Positions 52,156 through 61,751 of a stretch of DNA of 64,000 nucleotides are shown here, in pieces (position 1 is the first letter of the stretch; each line of letters starts with the position of its first letter). Source of the stretch: Megamonas sp. UBA1796 (GTDB taxonomy: Bacteria; Bacillota; Negativicutes; Selenomonadales; Selenomonadaceae); assembly GCA_002319795.1 (NCBI GenBank), contig DCFU01000044.1, positions 79,904 to 143,903 on the forward strand, read 5' to 3'. Below the pieces are notes generated by a model. That model was not told where the DNA came from. It did no database searches and worked only from the letters and a program-made list of their open reading frames with translations. The position numbers and the translations under genes were made by a program.

Positions 52156-53607
52156 TTAGTTTTTTTCGCTGCTCTTTTGCATAATGGAGCAACTCTCCGG
52201 ATGAATGCCCGAATGCACGACAATATCTATGCTAATATGAAGCTCCCTTGCGAGACTTTCCACAAGATGCAGTTCAGCGAGCGCAGCAGCAACCTGCTCA
52301 TGAACTGCAACTTCATAACCATGCGGCGCATGCGCTTTAGACTCGATACGCCTGAGCTCGCGGCAAATCTTAATACTCACGGTCTCCGGCGATTCAATAC
52401 GCCCGCGTCCATTGCAGTAAGGGCATTCACTATAAATAATGCTTTCAAAATTCTGGCGGGCCTTCTTCCTGGTTATTTCTACAAGCCCCAGTGAAGTAAT
52501 ATCCACAATATTCGTCTTCATCCGATCGTCCTTCACACGCGCACGCATAAATGTCAGCAATGTCTCCTTCTGCTCCTCTTTCTCCATATCGATGAAATCT
52601 ATAAGAATAATCCCCCCGATATCACGCAGACGAATCTGCTTCATAATTTCTGCTGCCGCTTCCAAATTGATGCGATACACTGTATCCGCCAGGTTAGCCC
52701 TGCCGACGAATTTCCCAGTGTTGACATCAATGACCGTAAGTGCCTCCGTCTTATCTATGACGATAAAGCCTCCCGATGCAAGACTTACTTCACGATCACC
52801 AATGCGCTTCATTTCTTCATCCACATGATATGTACGAAAAATCGGTGTTTTGTCCCTATAGAGTTTTATCCTGTCTAATAATTCCGGAGAAGTATACCGC
52901 AGCAACTCGATAACCCGTTGGTAAGTCTCAGCATTGTCGATGAGCATCTCATCAATTTCCTCAGTAAAAGAATCCCTGACCATGCGAATCACAAGGTCTG
53001 CATCACGATAAAGAAGCGCTGGCGCTGTTGCCAGTTTATTACGCGCCTTCAGGGATTCCCAAAGCCGCGTAAGATAATTCACATCCTTTGTCAGTGCTTC
53101 CATACTCTGCCCTGCAGCCACTGTCCGTATAATAAGGCCCATGCCCGGCGGACAAATGTTTTCAGCAATTTTTCTAAGCCTCGTACGCTCCGATTCATCC
53201 TCAATTCGCCGTGATATACCGATATACGCTGCTGTCGGCATAAGAACAACGTTGCGTCCTGGAAGCGACAAATGTACGGTTGCACGCGGACCTTTACTAC
53301 CAACAGAATCCTTTATAATCTGTATAGGCAGATTCTGCCCGATATGTATCTTTGCCTGCGGCGACAAAGTCTGGATTACCTCTCGCGGCATACCGTCCCC
53401 AATATAGAGAAAGGCATTCTTATCTCCGCCTATATCGACAAAAGCCGCCTGCATGCCCGGCAGCACATTCTGGACATGTCCCTTATAGACATTACCAACC
53501 AAATGTGAATGAGACGACCTTTCAACCTCGATAAACAAAAGTTTTTGATCCTCAACAACAGCGATACGCGTTTCCTCTGGAACAATATTCATAAGAATGG
53601 ACTTCAT
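52156..53607 (-). CDS. rng: Ribonuclease G/E family endoribonuclease
   Basis: Single-strand endoribonuclease for rRNA maturation and mRNA decay. The 483-residue product has the S1 domain (GNVYKGHVQNVLPGMQAAF near 38), the catalytic Asp sites in TVIDVNTGKFVG near 292-303 and IILIDFIDM near 332-340, and the zinc-link CPYCNGRG near 395. It lacks the long C-terminal scaffold of RNase E, hence RNase G type. It precedes no obvious RNA gene and follows two radical-SAM-associated genes. Confidence 0.92.
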   Translation of the reverse strand: MKSILMNIVPEETRIAVVEDQKLLFIEVERSSHSHLVGNVYKGHVQNVLPGMQAAFVDIGGDKNAFLYIGDGMPREVIQTLSPQAKIHIGQNLPIQIIKDSVGSKGPRATVHLSLPGRNVVLMPTAAYIGISRRIEDESERTRLRKIAENICPPGMGLIIRTVAAGQSMEALTKDVNYLTRLWESLKARNKLATAPALLYRDADLVIRMVRDSFTEEIDEMLIDNAETYQRVIELLRYTSPELLDRIKLYRDKTPIFRTYHVDEEMKRIGDREVSLASGGFIVIDKTEALTVIDVNTGKFVGRANLADTVYRINLEAAAEIMKQIRLRDIGGIILIDFIDMEKEEQKETLLTFMRARVKDDRMKTNIVDITSLGLVEITRKKARQNFESIIYSECPYCNGRGRIESPETVSIKICRELRRIESKAHAPHGYEVAVHEQVAAALAELHLVESLARELHISIDIVVHSGIHPESCSIMQKSSEKN

Positions 53608-53628
53608 TCTCTCATCTCCATAGCTTCC

Positions 53629-54318
53629 TTACTCTTCTATGAGCTCAATGAGCGGCTTGCCTTGTCCCCATAGTGCCCGGCGATAAATCAATGCCTGCTG
53701 TTCATCCACCGGCATACCAAAGCTCTCACGCAGCACGCGCAGCAGTTCTCCTGGCTTTATACTGCCAGACGGCTTTATGATGATAGCCATCGTCATAAAG
53801 AGGCCATCCTCTCTGGACGAAACCGTAATCGGCAGCTTCATATATTGCTTGACCTCAATTTCACGCTTTTTCTTCGGTGTTACGCGCTCATAGGTAAACT
53901 CCCGCACAGCATTGAAATCCTGTACCGCTCTTTGTGCTTCCAAAAAAGTTCCTGCCAGCGGTACAAAAATATCATACTTGGCAAGGTCGACCTCAGCCAT
54001 CAAAGCTTTGTGCTTCCCGTCCAATGTACATAAACGCAAAAGTTCTACTCCAGGAGGAAGGGCCTCCCGTAAGCGTTCAAAGACTTCCGGCTGGCATAAA
54101 GGTTTTACAAGTTCAAAATCCATATATTCCGCATCGCTGGTCACACCTACTGCCAAGGCTGAGGCAAACGCCATCTTCATGCGGGGATTAAATCCTTCCG
54201 AATAGTTGACGGGCAGTTTTGAACGGCAAAAGGCACGTTCTATCAGTGCGGCATAATCGAGATGGGAAATATAACGTATTTCCTCTCCCTTCGTAATTTC
54301 TGCACGATATTTAAACAT
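53629..54318 (-). CDS. TIGR03936/DUF2344 family radical-SAM-associated protein
   Basis: A 229-residue protein of the family encoded beside TIGR03960 radical-SAM enzymes. It has RYISHLDYAALIERAFCR near 18-35, PVNYSEGFNPRMKMAFASAL near 39-58 and VGVTSDAEYMDFEL near 60. The start ATG at 54318 has GGGGGG six bases upstream and overlaps the end of the radical-SAM gene by eight bases, so the two are coupled. Role is unknown; it may be fused to the partner in other genomes. Confidence 0.85.
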   Translation of the reverse strand: MFKYRAEITKGEEIRYISHLDYAALIERAFCRSKLPVNYSEGFNPRMKMAFASALAVGVTSDAEYMDFELVKPLCQPEVFERLREALPPGVELLRLCTLDGKHKALMAEVDLAKYDIFVPLAGTFLEAQRAVQDFNAVREFTYERVTPKKKREIEVKQYMKLPITVSSREDGLFMTMAIIIKPSGSIKPGELLRVLRESFGMPVDEQQALIYRRALWGQGKPLIELIEE

Positions 54319-56167
54319 CTGCATCCCCCCAATCAACGACTCTGACTCCCAGATTCGGACACACCCCACAGGCACTGCACTTACCGTGTCTGCAGTCCTC
54401 CGTGCTCTCCTCCTTGAGTGCATGATGGTATTCCCGCAGCAAAAACTCCTTATTGACCCCTGGGGTCGTATGTTCCCAAGGCAGTGGTTCCGTAAGACTG
54501 CGTTCACGCTGATTATATTTTTCAGGCTCTATCCCACATTTGGCAAAAGCAGACATCCAAAATTCATAGTGAAACTGATCCGTCCAGCCATCAAATCGGG
54601 CACCCGCCTTCCATGCTTCATAAATCACATGATCTAAGCGACGATCTCCCCTGGCTATGACACCTTCCAAAAAGCTCACACGGGCATCATGATAATTAAA
54701 CTGGATGGCCTTGTCCCGGATATTTTCCTTCAACAGTTGCTGCTTACGCCTGAACTCTTCCTGAGAATTCTGCCCAACCCATTGGAAAGGAGTAAACGGC
54801 TTCGGCACAAAGCATGCTACGCTGATGGTAACTTTTACTCCCCGCCGCCCCTTGATTGCAGTATAAAGATCAACAACCTTTTTTGCCAGATGTGCAATAC
54901 CTATGATATCCTCGTCTGTTTCCGTCGGCAAACCCAGCATGAAATAAAGCTTTACAGATTTCCAGCCCTGCCGGTACGCTGCAGAAACTGCCGTAAGCAA
55001 ATTTTCTTCCGTAACACCCTTATTGATAACATCCCGTAAGCGCTGTGTCCCTGCTTCCGGGGCAAAAGTCAGTCCGCTCTTCCGTACCTGCTGCATCTTA
55101 TGTGCCAGCTCAATGGAAAAACTGTCAATACGCAGCGACGGCAACGAAAAGCTCACTTTTTCTTCATGGAAATCATGCAAAAGCTCATCGACAAGCCCGC
55201 TCAGGCATGAATAATCCGCTGAGCTCAGCGAAGTCAGAGACATCTCGTTATAGCCTGTTGCATCGACAAGCGTACGTGAAAGTTCCTTCAAACGCTCCTG
55301 CGTACGTTCACGTACAGGACGATAGCTGATACCCGCCTGACAAAAACGGCAACCTCGCGAGCAACCACGAAAAAGCTCGAGCATAATACGATTATGCACA
55401 ATATCCAAATAAGGAACAACCGGCTTTTCCGTAAACCGTACTGTATCCATATCTTTAATAACACGCTTATAGATGACCGGCCTCGCCACCTCCTCCAGAG
55501 GGGCTATGGAGGAGAATTGTCCCGCCTCATCATAATGCACTTCATAAAAAGACGGCACATAGATTCCGTCGAGCTTGGCCGCCCGCAGTAAAAAGCCCCG
55601 CCGACCTCCTGGTCTCCCTGCGGTTTTCCAATGAATGAATACATCGACCAATTCCGAAATGACTTCTTCTCCCTCACCAATAATAAACAAATCAAAGAAA
55701 GCAGCTATCGGCTCTGTATTATAGACACATGGGCCGCCACCCACAATAAAGGGCATATTTTCATCACGTTCAGCAGCCCATACCGGTATGCCTGACAAAT
55801 CAAGCATATTCAGTACATTGGTATAAATCATTTCGTATTGCAGGGAAAAGCCCAGGAAATCAAACTTCCCAATTTCCGTAAAGGTTTCCAGCGAAAAAAG
55901 CGGCAAATGAGCCTCCCGCATTTTTTCTTCCATATCCGTCCATGGTGCATAAACGCGTTCGGCTGCCGTATCACTGCGCTGATTCAAGACCTCATACAGA
56001 ATCTTGAGTCCAAGATTGGACATACCGACCTCATAAACATCCGGCAAAGCAAGTGCGAAGGTGCAATCCACACAGGCATGCTCCTTGATGACAGCATTCC
56101 ACTCATGGCCTGTATAACGGGCCGGCTTTTCAACTGCCTGTAAAATTTTTGGTTCGAGTTTTACCAT
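54311..56167 (-). CDS. TIGR03960 family B12-binding-like radical-SAM protein
   Basis: A 618-residue radical-SAM enzyme. The N-terminal region (about 25-165) resembles a B12-binding fold (ALPDVYEVGMSNLGLKILYE, VGGGPCVYNTEPIA). The radical-SAM CxxxCxxC is in FRGCSRGCRFCQAG near 270. A Cys cluster near the end, CRHGKCSACGVCPN, may hold another Fe-S centre. The substrate is not established for the family; conserved linkage with RNase G suggests RNA or ribosome modification, but that is inference. Confidence 0.88.
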   Translation of the reverse strand: MVKLEPKILQAVEKPARYTGHEWNAVIKEHACVDCTFALALPDVYEVGMSNLGLKILYEVLNQRSDTAAERVYAPWTDMEEKMREAHLPLFSLETFTEIGKFDFLGFSLQYEMIYTNVLNMLDLSGIPVWAAERDENMPFIVGGGPCVYNTEPIAAFFDLFIIGEGEEVISELVDVFIHWKTAGRPGGRRGFLLRAAKLDGIYVPSFYEVHYDEAGQFSSIAPLEEVARPVIYKRVIKDMDTVRFTEKPVVPYLDIVHNRIMLELFRGCSRGCRFCQAGISYRPVRERTQERLKELSRTLVDATGYNEMSLTSLSSADYSCLSGLVDELLHDFHEEKVSFSLPSLRIDSFSIELAHKMQQVRKSGLTFAPEAGTQRLRDVINKGVTEENLLTAVSAAYRQGWKSVKLYFMLGLPTETDEDIIGIAHLAKKVVDLYTAIKGRRGVKVTISVACFVPKPFTPFQWVGQNSQEEFRRKQQLLKENIRDKAIQFNYHDARVSFLEGVIARGDRRLDHVIYEAWKAGARFDGWTDQFHYEFWMSAFAKCGIEPEKYNQRERSLTEPLPWEHTTPGVNKEFLLREYHHALKEESTEDCRHGKCSACGVCPNLGVRVVDWGDADV

Positions 56168-56221
56168 ATATACCTCCGATTACATTTCACTCATAGTGTT
56201 TTCTAAACATATACATAGAAC

Positions 56222-56266
56222 AGGCTGCCGCACTGAGACTCCATCCCGGAGTCCGCCCAGCAGCCT
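56222..56266 (-). other. Stem-loop downstream of rodA
   Basis: Nested arms AGGCTGC/GCAGCCT (56222-56228 with 56260-56266) and GACTCC/GGAGTC (56237-56242 with 56248-56253), just after the rodA stop. There is no T run, so it may act as a Rho-dependent or stabilising 3' structure. Confidence 0.4.
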
Positions 56267-56277
56267 TGGCCTGCCAC

Positions 56278-57381
56278 CTAAAACAATAGTTTTTGTTTTC
56301 GCATATGTATATTCAATAATATCGCTATAGACATAATATTCGTTGTCAGTGAGCTTACACCATAGCTCATAAAAGGCAGTGGTATGCCCGTAACCGGCAT
56401 AATTCCCGTTGTCATTCCCACGTTTACAAGCACATGAAATGCCCACATAGAAGTGATGCCGACTGCCAGCAAGCGTCCAAAAGTATCGCTTGCGTTACGT
56501 GCAATCATGATGCCGCGCCAAAGCAATACCAAGTATAAAAGCAACAAAAATGCCGCACCGATAAAGCCCAGTTCTTCTCCCACAACCGCAAAAATAAAAT
56601 CTGTATGATTTTCCGGCAAAAAGTTCAACTGGCTCTGCGTCCCACCGAAGAGCCCCTTGCCAAGGAGCATCCCCGAACCGACAGCTATTTTGGATTGAAT
56701 GATATGATAACCCGAGCCTAGTGGATCCACATTCGGATCCATAAATACCATAATGCGCATTTTTTGATAATCTTTCAAGAAATGCCACAGAATCGGCAGA
56801 CAGGCAATGCCTACACCAAAGGCACCTCCCAAAAGCCGCAAATTCACACCGCAGGCAAAAATCATACCGACAAAAATAGCCATAAAAACAAGCGATGTCC
56901 CTAAATCCGGCTGCTTGAGTACCAGCAGAAAAGGCAGTCCCACGTAAAGAGCCACCGGAATAAGGTCATGCAGGTTATTAAGCTTACCAACTTTATCCTC
57001 CAAAATTGCCGCAAGAGAAATAATCATAATAAGTTTGGAAAACTCAGATGGCTGCAAAGTAATCGGGCCCAGCTGTATCCAGCGCTGCGCCCCCAACGCC
57101 GAATGTCCCAGGAACATGACGGCCAGCAGCATGAGCAGATTCAATATGTACAAACGATTCCCATACCGCTGTAACGCCTTATAATCGAAATTCATAAGAA
57201 AAATTGCTACCGCACCATTCAGTATGGCAAATATTCCCTGTCGCTGTACGAACCAGTATCTCTCCTGTGTCGCCGCATTAATATGTGTTGCACTTCCTAT
57301 AATAATCAGACTCATTATAATGATTGCTACTGTCGCAGCAACCAGGTTGAAGTCTGTACGTCTCAACCATCTCTTACTCAT
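56278..57381 (-). CDS. rodA: RodA/FtsW-family SEDS glycosyltransferase
   Basis: Peptidoglycan polymerase partner of a class B PBP in cell elongation. The 367-residue product has about ten transmembrane helices with GAQRWIQLGPITLQPSEFSK near 97, KQPDLGTSLVFMAIFVGM near 160 and FLPENHTDFIFAVVGEELGF near 255. Assigned RodA rather than FtsW because it sits beside min and mrd/mre genes. A promoter (TTGTCG-N18-TATAAT) lies upstream, and it is the only SEDS protein in the window. Confidence 0.9.
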   Translation of the reverse strand: MSKRWLRRTDFNLVAATVAIIIMSLIIIGSATHINAATQERYWFVQRQGIFAILNGAVAIFLMNFDYKALQRYGNRLYILNLLMLLAVMFLGHSALGAQRWIQLGPITLQPSEFSKLIMIISLAAILEDKVGKLNNLHDLIPVALYVGLPFLLVLKQPDLGTSLVFMAIFVGMIFACGVNLRLLGGAFGVGIACLPILWHFLKDYQKMRIMVFMDPNVDPLGSGYHIIQSKIAVGSGMLLGKGLFGGTQSQLNFLPENHTDFIFAVVGEELGFIGAAFLLLLYLVLLWRGIMIARNASDTFGRLLAVGITSMWAFHVLVNVGMTTGIMPVTGIPLPFMSYGVSSLTTNIMSIAILLNIHMRKQKLLF

Positions 57382-57414
57382 ACCTACCCTATTATCCCCC
57401 TGATGTATCCTTCA

Positions 57415-57444
57415 ATTATACACTTTATTATCATATCACGACAA
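57415..57444 (-). promoter_or_regulatory. Promoter of rodA
   Basis: TTGTCG (57439-57444), 18-base spacer, TATAAT (57415-57420) on the minus strand. Confidence 0.65.
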
Positions 57445-57470
57445 CAGGCAAAGAACAATCTCCTGCCTGC

Positions 57471-57501
57471 AAAAAGAAAAGCCGGCAACAGGACGCCGAC
57501 T
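57471..57501 (-). terminator. Terminator of the min operon
   Basis: Hairpin AGTCGGC / GCCGGCT (57495-57501 with 57480-57486) followed by TTTTCTTTTT on the minus strand, 15 bases after the minE stop. Confidence 0.75.
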
Positions 57502-57515
57502 CATGCATGGATTTC

Positions 57516-57797
57516 CTAATTATCTGTCTTGGATGAATGTTTCATTTTCTGTACAGGAATATTGGCCACCAACGCTACTGAATCTTCGTCATTTGCCAGG
57601 GATATTTCCATATCCTGCTGGTTGATTTCCATATAATTAGAAATCACCTTAATGATATCATCACGAAGATGCTCCATAACCTCGGGAGAAACATTCGCCC
57701 GATCATGGATAAGCACGACCTTCAGCCGGTCACGCGCAATTTCCCTAGACGATCTTTCTGTTTTGCCAAAAATCTTCATTAATGCATCGAGCATCAT
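57516..57797 (-). CDS. minE: Cell division topological factor MinE
   Basis: Stimulates the MinD ATPase and drives pole-to-pole oscillation of MinCD. The 93-residue product has the membrane-targeting N-terminal MLDALMKIFGK, the anti-MinCD helix with SREIARDRLKVVLIHDRA near 17-34 and the dimerisation part. The ATG at 57797 has GGAGG nine bases upstream. Presence of MinE rather than only DivIVA suggests an oscillating system. Confidence 0.92.
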   Translation of the reverse strand: MMLDALMKIFGKTERSSREIARDRLKVVLIHDRANVSPEVMEHLRDDIIKVISNYMEINQQDMEISLANDEDSVALVANIPVQKMKHSSKTDN

Positions 57798-57811
57798 CTA
57801 CATGTCCCTCC

Positions 57812-58600
57812 TTAATGACCGAATACACGCTTAAGTTTGGTAAAGAATCCCTCCTCTGGAAATTCCATAAAGGGGATGTCCTCACCACAAATGCGGCCTA
57901 CAATATTACGATAGGCCTGTCCAGCCTGTGAACCTTCATTCGATACTACAGGTTCGCCCCGGTTTGTCGAGGTTACAACCATCTCATCATCCGGCACCTG
58001 TCCTATGCATTTAATTGAAAGAATATCATTGATATCATCCATATCCAGCATATCGCCCTTCTTTACCATCTGGGGTCGGATTCGATTCACAACAAGCTTG
58101 ATATTTTCCTTCTCTGCGCGTCCCAGTTCCCCAATAATTTTGTCAGCATCCCTTACAGCGGAAATCTCCGGCATCGTCACAACAATCGCGCAATCCGCCC
58201 CTGCTATAGCAGTCTTAAATCCCTGTTCTATACCGGCAGGGCAATCAATAAGGATGTAATCATATTCCTCACGCATTTCTTCACAAAGCTTCACCAGCTG
58301 TTCCGGATTCACAGCCATCTTATCCCTCACCTGTGAAGTTGGCAGCAAAAACAACGACTCATATTTCTTATGTCGTACAAGGGCTTTCTTATAAAGGACA
58401 CGTCCTTCAGTGACATCAATAAGATCGTACATTATACGATTTTCCAAACCCAAAAGCAAATCAAGATTCCGAAGTCCCGTATCCGTATCAATCAAAACGA
58501 CCTTCTTGCCGCGCATAGCCAGACCAACGCCAAGATTAGCCGTCGTTGTTGTCTTTCCAACGCCACCTTTACCCGATGTAATTACAATTACCTCACTCAT
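57812..58600 (-). CDS. minD: Septum site-determining ATPase MinD
   Basis: Membrane ATPase that recruits MinC and blocks division at the poles. The 262-residue product has the deviant Walker A GKGGVGKTTTTANLG near 9-23, DTDTGLRNLDLLLGLEN near 39, DCPAGIEQGF near 118 and a C-terminal amphipathic membrane helix (FFTKLKRVFGH). It lies between minC and minE. Confidence 0.95.
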   Translation of the reverse strand: MSEVIVITSGKGGVGKTTTTANLGVGLAMRGKKVVLIDTDTGLRNLDLLLGLENRIMYDLIDVTEGRVLYKKALVRHKKYESLFLLPTSQVRDKMAVNPEQLVKLCEEMREEYDYILIDCPAGIEQGFKTAIAGADCAIVVTMPEISAVRDADKIIGELGRAEKENIKLVVNRIRPQMVKKGDMLDMDDINDILSIKCIGQVPDDEMVVTSTNRGEPVVSNEGSQAGQAYRNIVGRICGEDIPFMEFPEEGFFTKLKRVFGH

Positions 58601-58610
58601 CTATCTACAT

Positions 58611-59246
58611 CTACCTTTCTATCGGTTCTATGACAATCTGACCACTTTTAATAAAAGCCTTCTCCGCCCGACTGGATTTCTCCACATTGTCTGGTGACCT
58701 TGCAATAAGACCTGCTATACGAATCTGCATAGGCATAAGATGGTCCGCTATGATAAAAGCCTTTGTATCTCCATAAGCACCTGCATGCACAATGCCACGA
58801 CAGGTCCCGCGAATATCAATGCTGCCTCCGGCAATAATCTGTGCGCCTGGATTCACATTGCCGCAGATAAGCACCGAACCCTTGCTCGTAATCTCCTGCC
58901 CGCCACGCACAGTACGATCCACCACCGTCATTTCTTGTACAGTAGGCTGCATCGGCACCTGTATCTCCGGTTTTTCTGCTGCTACAGATTCTTCAAGGCT
59001 CTTCCCCTCTATCGTCGTATGCAATATTACACCATACTGACGGAAAAGCTTTGCCAGCGTTTCCTTCTCTGTCTGCTGTAATCGCCCCGGAAGAGTTTGT
59101 ATAATCGTGCCACGACAGAAAAAATTCGACCCGGATTCCAATTTTTCCTTTATTTCCTGTTCTATGGCAGGGAAATCTGCCGTGTCATCAAAAACAAGCT
59201 GCAAGCCAGATCTACTGCCTTTAATCTTCACAACATCCTCACTCAT
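58611..59246 (-). CDS. minC: Septum site-determining protein MinC
   Basis: Inhibitor of FtsZ assembly. The 211-residue product has the N-terminal FtsZ-inhibiting domain (VKIKGSRSGLQLVFDD) and the C-terminal beta-helix (RTVRGGQEITSKGSVLICGN, then GGSIDIRGTCRGIVHAGAYG), which binds MinD. It is the first gene of minC-minD-minE. Confidence 0.93.
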   Translation of the reverse strand: MSEDVVKIKGSRSGLQLVFDDTADFPAIEQEIKEKLESGSNFFCRGTIIQTLPGRLQQTEKETLAKLFRQYGVILHTTIEGKSLEESVAAEKPEIQVPMQPTVQEMTVVDRTVRGGQEITSKGSVLICGNVNPGAQIIAGGSIDIRGTCRGIVHAGAYGDTKAFIIADHLMPMQIRIAGLIARSPDNVEKSSRAEKAFIKSGQIVIEPIER

Positions 59247-59343
59247 GACTACCCCGCTTCATTTTTACATATTTATCTACAGTTCTTTTAAAGTTCTCCC
59301 TGCAGGCAAAAAAATCCTGCCAGAGAAAAACAAAACTGTTCAT

Positions 59344-61200
59344 TTATTGCTGAGCAGATTGTGTCTGCGCCTGAGCCTGTGCATCTGCCGTTTCTTTTTC
59401 CTTTTTCTTTTCTGCTTCCTCTTTGGCAGTATCCTCCGGATCCGGGATATCAAATGCTGCCTCGATTATCTTCTTGCCGATAGGCACGGCAGATTGTGCA
59501 CCATATCCACCCTGCTCAACGACAACCGCCACGACAATATTGGGATTCACAAAGGGCCCATAAGCTACGAACCAGCCGTGGTCCTTACCTTGCGAATTTT
59601 CCGCCGTACCGGTCTTGCCTGCAATATCTACGGGAAACTCCGGCCCGAAGATTGAAGCTGCCGTACCAAATTTCGTAACATCACGCAGTCCCTGCTGCAC
59701 CAGCCGGATGATATCCGGTTGGACATCAAGTTTGCTCAGAAGTACAGGCTCAAACTGCTTGACCACACTGCCACTCGGCGCGACAATCCGCTGTACGAGA
59801 TACGGCTTATATCGCTTACCATCCGCCGCAATCTCACCCATGACCATGGCAGCCTGCAACGGTGTCACAAGATTGAATCCCTGCCCAATAGCAGCATCGA
59901 AGGTTTCCGACAGATACCAGTCATCGCCAAAAACCTTTTCCTTGTAACGGCGATTCGCCACCAAACCCTCGGATTCATAGGGAAGATTAATGCCCGTCTT
60001 TTCACCCAGTCCAAACATACGCGCATATCTTTCCAACGCATCAATTCCCAGACGGTTTCCCATCTCGTAGAAGTAAACATTATCCGAGTGCGCCATTGCT
60101 TCCACAAAATTGATCCATCCCAAAGCCTCTCCATCCGCATTGCCCTTGGGAATAATCCAATGATGTCCTGAGTCAAAAATCTTTTCTTCCGGCGTGACCT
60201 TTCCTTCGGAAAGTGCTGCCGTACCCGTAACAATCTTAAAGGTCGAACCTGGCGGATACTCACCTACAACCGCTTTGTTATCCATCGGGAAATTCGGATT
60301 ATCATTGATGACTTTCCAATCTTTGCTGGAAATACCGTGGGCAAAAAGATTTGGATCATAAGCAGGCCGGCTCACAAGCGCAAGTACCTCACCTGTCTGC
60401 GGATTCATTACAACCGCTGCAGCTGCCTTCGCTCCTATTTTTACCAGTTGTTCATCAACGGCCTTCTCTGCCGCAGCCTGTATTTTTTGATCTATCGTAA
60501 GTACAAGATCACAGCCTGGCACAGGATTCTTTCTTCCCAGTATCTGCACAGGCTTGCCTGTAACATCGACTTCTACCTGTTCACCGCCATTTGTTCCTCT
60601 GAGCTCGGGATCATAAAGTTTTTCCAGTCCGGCCTTGCCGATAATATCTCCTGTTTTATATCCTTCATCCTTACGCTTTTCCAATTCTTCGTCACTTATC
60701 TCACTTACATAACCAAAAATATGCGCACCCTGTTCCTTATAAGGATAATCCCGAATCGATTGTACCTCGATGATGACCCCTGGGTAAGCAGTTTTCTGTT
60801 CTTCAATGATTGTGAGAATCTCCGGGCCTACATCATTCTTTATGCGTATGGGATCAAAGCCACTATGTGCTTTGATTTTCTTTTGTATTTCCTCTACCGG
60901 CACATTCAAAAGAGCCGATAACCTTGCTATCACATCATCGGATATAGGGGCTGTAAGCGGTAACAAGGACACCGTAAATCCGGGCCGATTCGTTACCAGC
61001 ATCTGTCCATTCCTGTCATAGAAGGTCCCTCTAGGTGCCATAGAGGGAATCAACCGTATGCGGTTGCCATCCGCTAATCCGGCATAATACTCACCATCAT
61101 AAATCTGCAAATACCCAATACGGGCAATCAACACAGCAATGACTAATACTATAAGTGCGCCCAGCACCTTCAAGCGCCCGTCAAAATCATTCACGACCAC
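59344..61200 (-). CDS. mrdA: Penicillin-binding protein 2 (elongation transpeptidase, MrdA)
   Basis: Class B PBP that cross-links peptidoglycan with RodA. The product of about 618 residues has an N-terminal membrane helix (LGALIVLVIAVLIARIGYLQ), the dimerisation domain (APRGTFYDRNGQMLVTNRPG near 55), the catalytic STFK near 319-322, SDN near 375 and KTGTAEN near 540. A C-terminal Gln/Ala-rich tail is a local feature. The start is uncertain: GTG at 61200 has GGAGAG six bases upstream; a GTG two codons later is possible. It follows mreD. Confidence 0.93.
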   Translation of the reverse strand: MVVNDFDGRLKVLGALIVLVIAVLIARIGYLQIYDGEYYAGLADGNRIRLIPSMAPRGTFYDRNGQMLVTNRPGFTVSLLPLTAPISDDVIARLSALLNVPVEEIQKKIKAHSGFDPIRIKNDVGPEILTIIEEQKTAYPGVIIEVQSIRDYPYKEQGAHIFGYVSEISDEELEKRKDEGYKTGDIIGKAGLEKLYDPELRGTNGGEQVEVDVTGKPVQILGRKNPVPGCDLVLTIDQKIQAAAEKAVDEQLVKIGAKAAAAVVMNPQTGEVLALVSRPAYDPNLFAHGISSKDWKVINDNPNFPMDNKAVVGEYPPGSTFKIVTGTAALSEGKVTPEEKIFDSGHHWIIPKGNADGEALGWINFVEAMAHSDNVYFYEMGNRLGIDALERYARMFGLGEKTGINLPYESEGLVANRRYKEKVFGDDWYLSETFDAAIGQGFNLVTPLQAAMVMGEIAADGKRYKPYLVQRIVAPSGSVVKQFEPVLLSKLDVQPDIIRLVQQGLRDVTKFGTAASIFGPEFPVDIAGKTGTAENSQGKDHGWFVAYGPFVNPNIVVAVVVEQGGYGAQSAVPIGKKIIEAAFDIPDPEDTAKEEAEKKKEKETADAQAQAQTQSAQQ

Positions 61201-61226
61201 CAAAATCTCTCCCACTAACAATGGAA

Positions 61227-61244
61227 GGCACCTGTAGAGGTGCC
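61227..61244 (-). other. Hairpin between mreD and mrdA
   Basis: GGCACCT / AGGTGCC with a four-base loop. On the minus strand it is followed by TTCCATTG, so it is at most a weak attenuator or processing site. Confidence 0.4.
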
Positions 61245-61256
61245 CTGCATACTAAG

Positions 61257-61751
61257 CTATTTCTTTTCCGTCAACCGTTCACACATTACAGAAACAAACC
61301 GATGCATAGGAACAGCCAGCAACACATTATACCAAACCATCGGAAGCAGCACAGATTGTAAATGTGCTGCCAGATTGAAGCGATATCCCAGCAAAACCAT
61401 AATCAGCAATATAACAAAATAATTTATCATGCTGGCCAGTATCGACGCAAAAAGCGGCAAAAAAGCCTGCTCTTTGAATACACGGTTCGAAAAGACACCG
61501 CTGGCATAGCCTAGGAGCATTTTGCTGAAAATATTCACACCAAAGAAGCTGCCTGTAACCAAATCCTGCAACAGCCCTACTAAAAAACCAATAAACACAC
61601 CTAAGCGTCTGCCTTGTAAAAATCCCAAGGATACCACAAGTAAAAGCAATAAATCCGGACTTATTCCATTATAAGCAACTAAAGGCAATAGAGAGGATTG
61701 TATGATATATGTACCGCATATAAAGGCCAGCCAGCTAAGAAACAGCCTCAT
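61257..61751 (-). CDS. mreD: Rod shape-determining protein MreD
   Basis: A 164-residue polytopic protein of the elongation complex. About five hydrophobic helices, with ISPDLLLLLVVSLGFLQGRR near 30-49 and GFLVGLLQDLVTGSFFGVN near 55, the usual MreD motif. It overlaps mreC by four bases. Confidence 0.9.
   Translation of the reverse strand: MRLFLSWLAFICGTYIIQSSLLPLVAYNGISPDLLLLLVVSLGFLQGRRLGVFIGFLVGLLQDLVTGSFFGVNIFSKMLLGYASGVFSNRVFKEQAFLPLFASILASMINYFVILLIMVLLGYRFNLAAHLQSVLLPMVWYNVLLAVPMHRFVSVMCERLTEKK

Noticed and set aside
59285..59343. Hairpin after mrdA (CAGG...CCTG) as terminator
   Set aside because: The T run lies in the loop rather than after the stem, and arms are imperfect.
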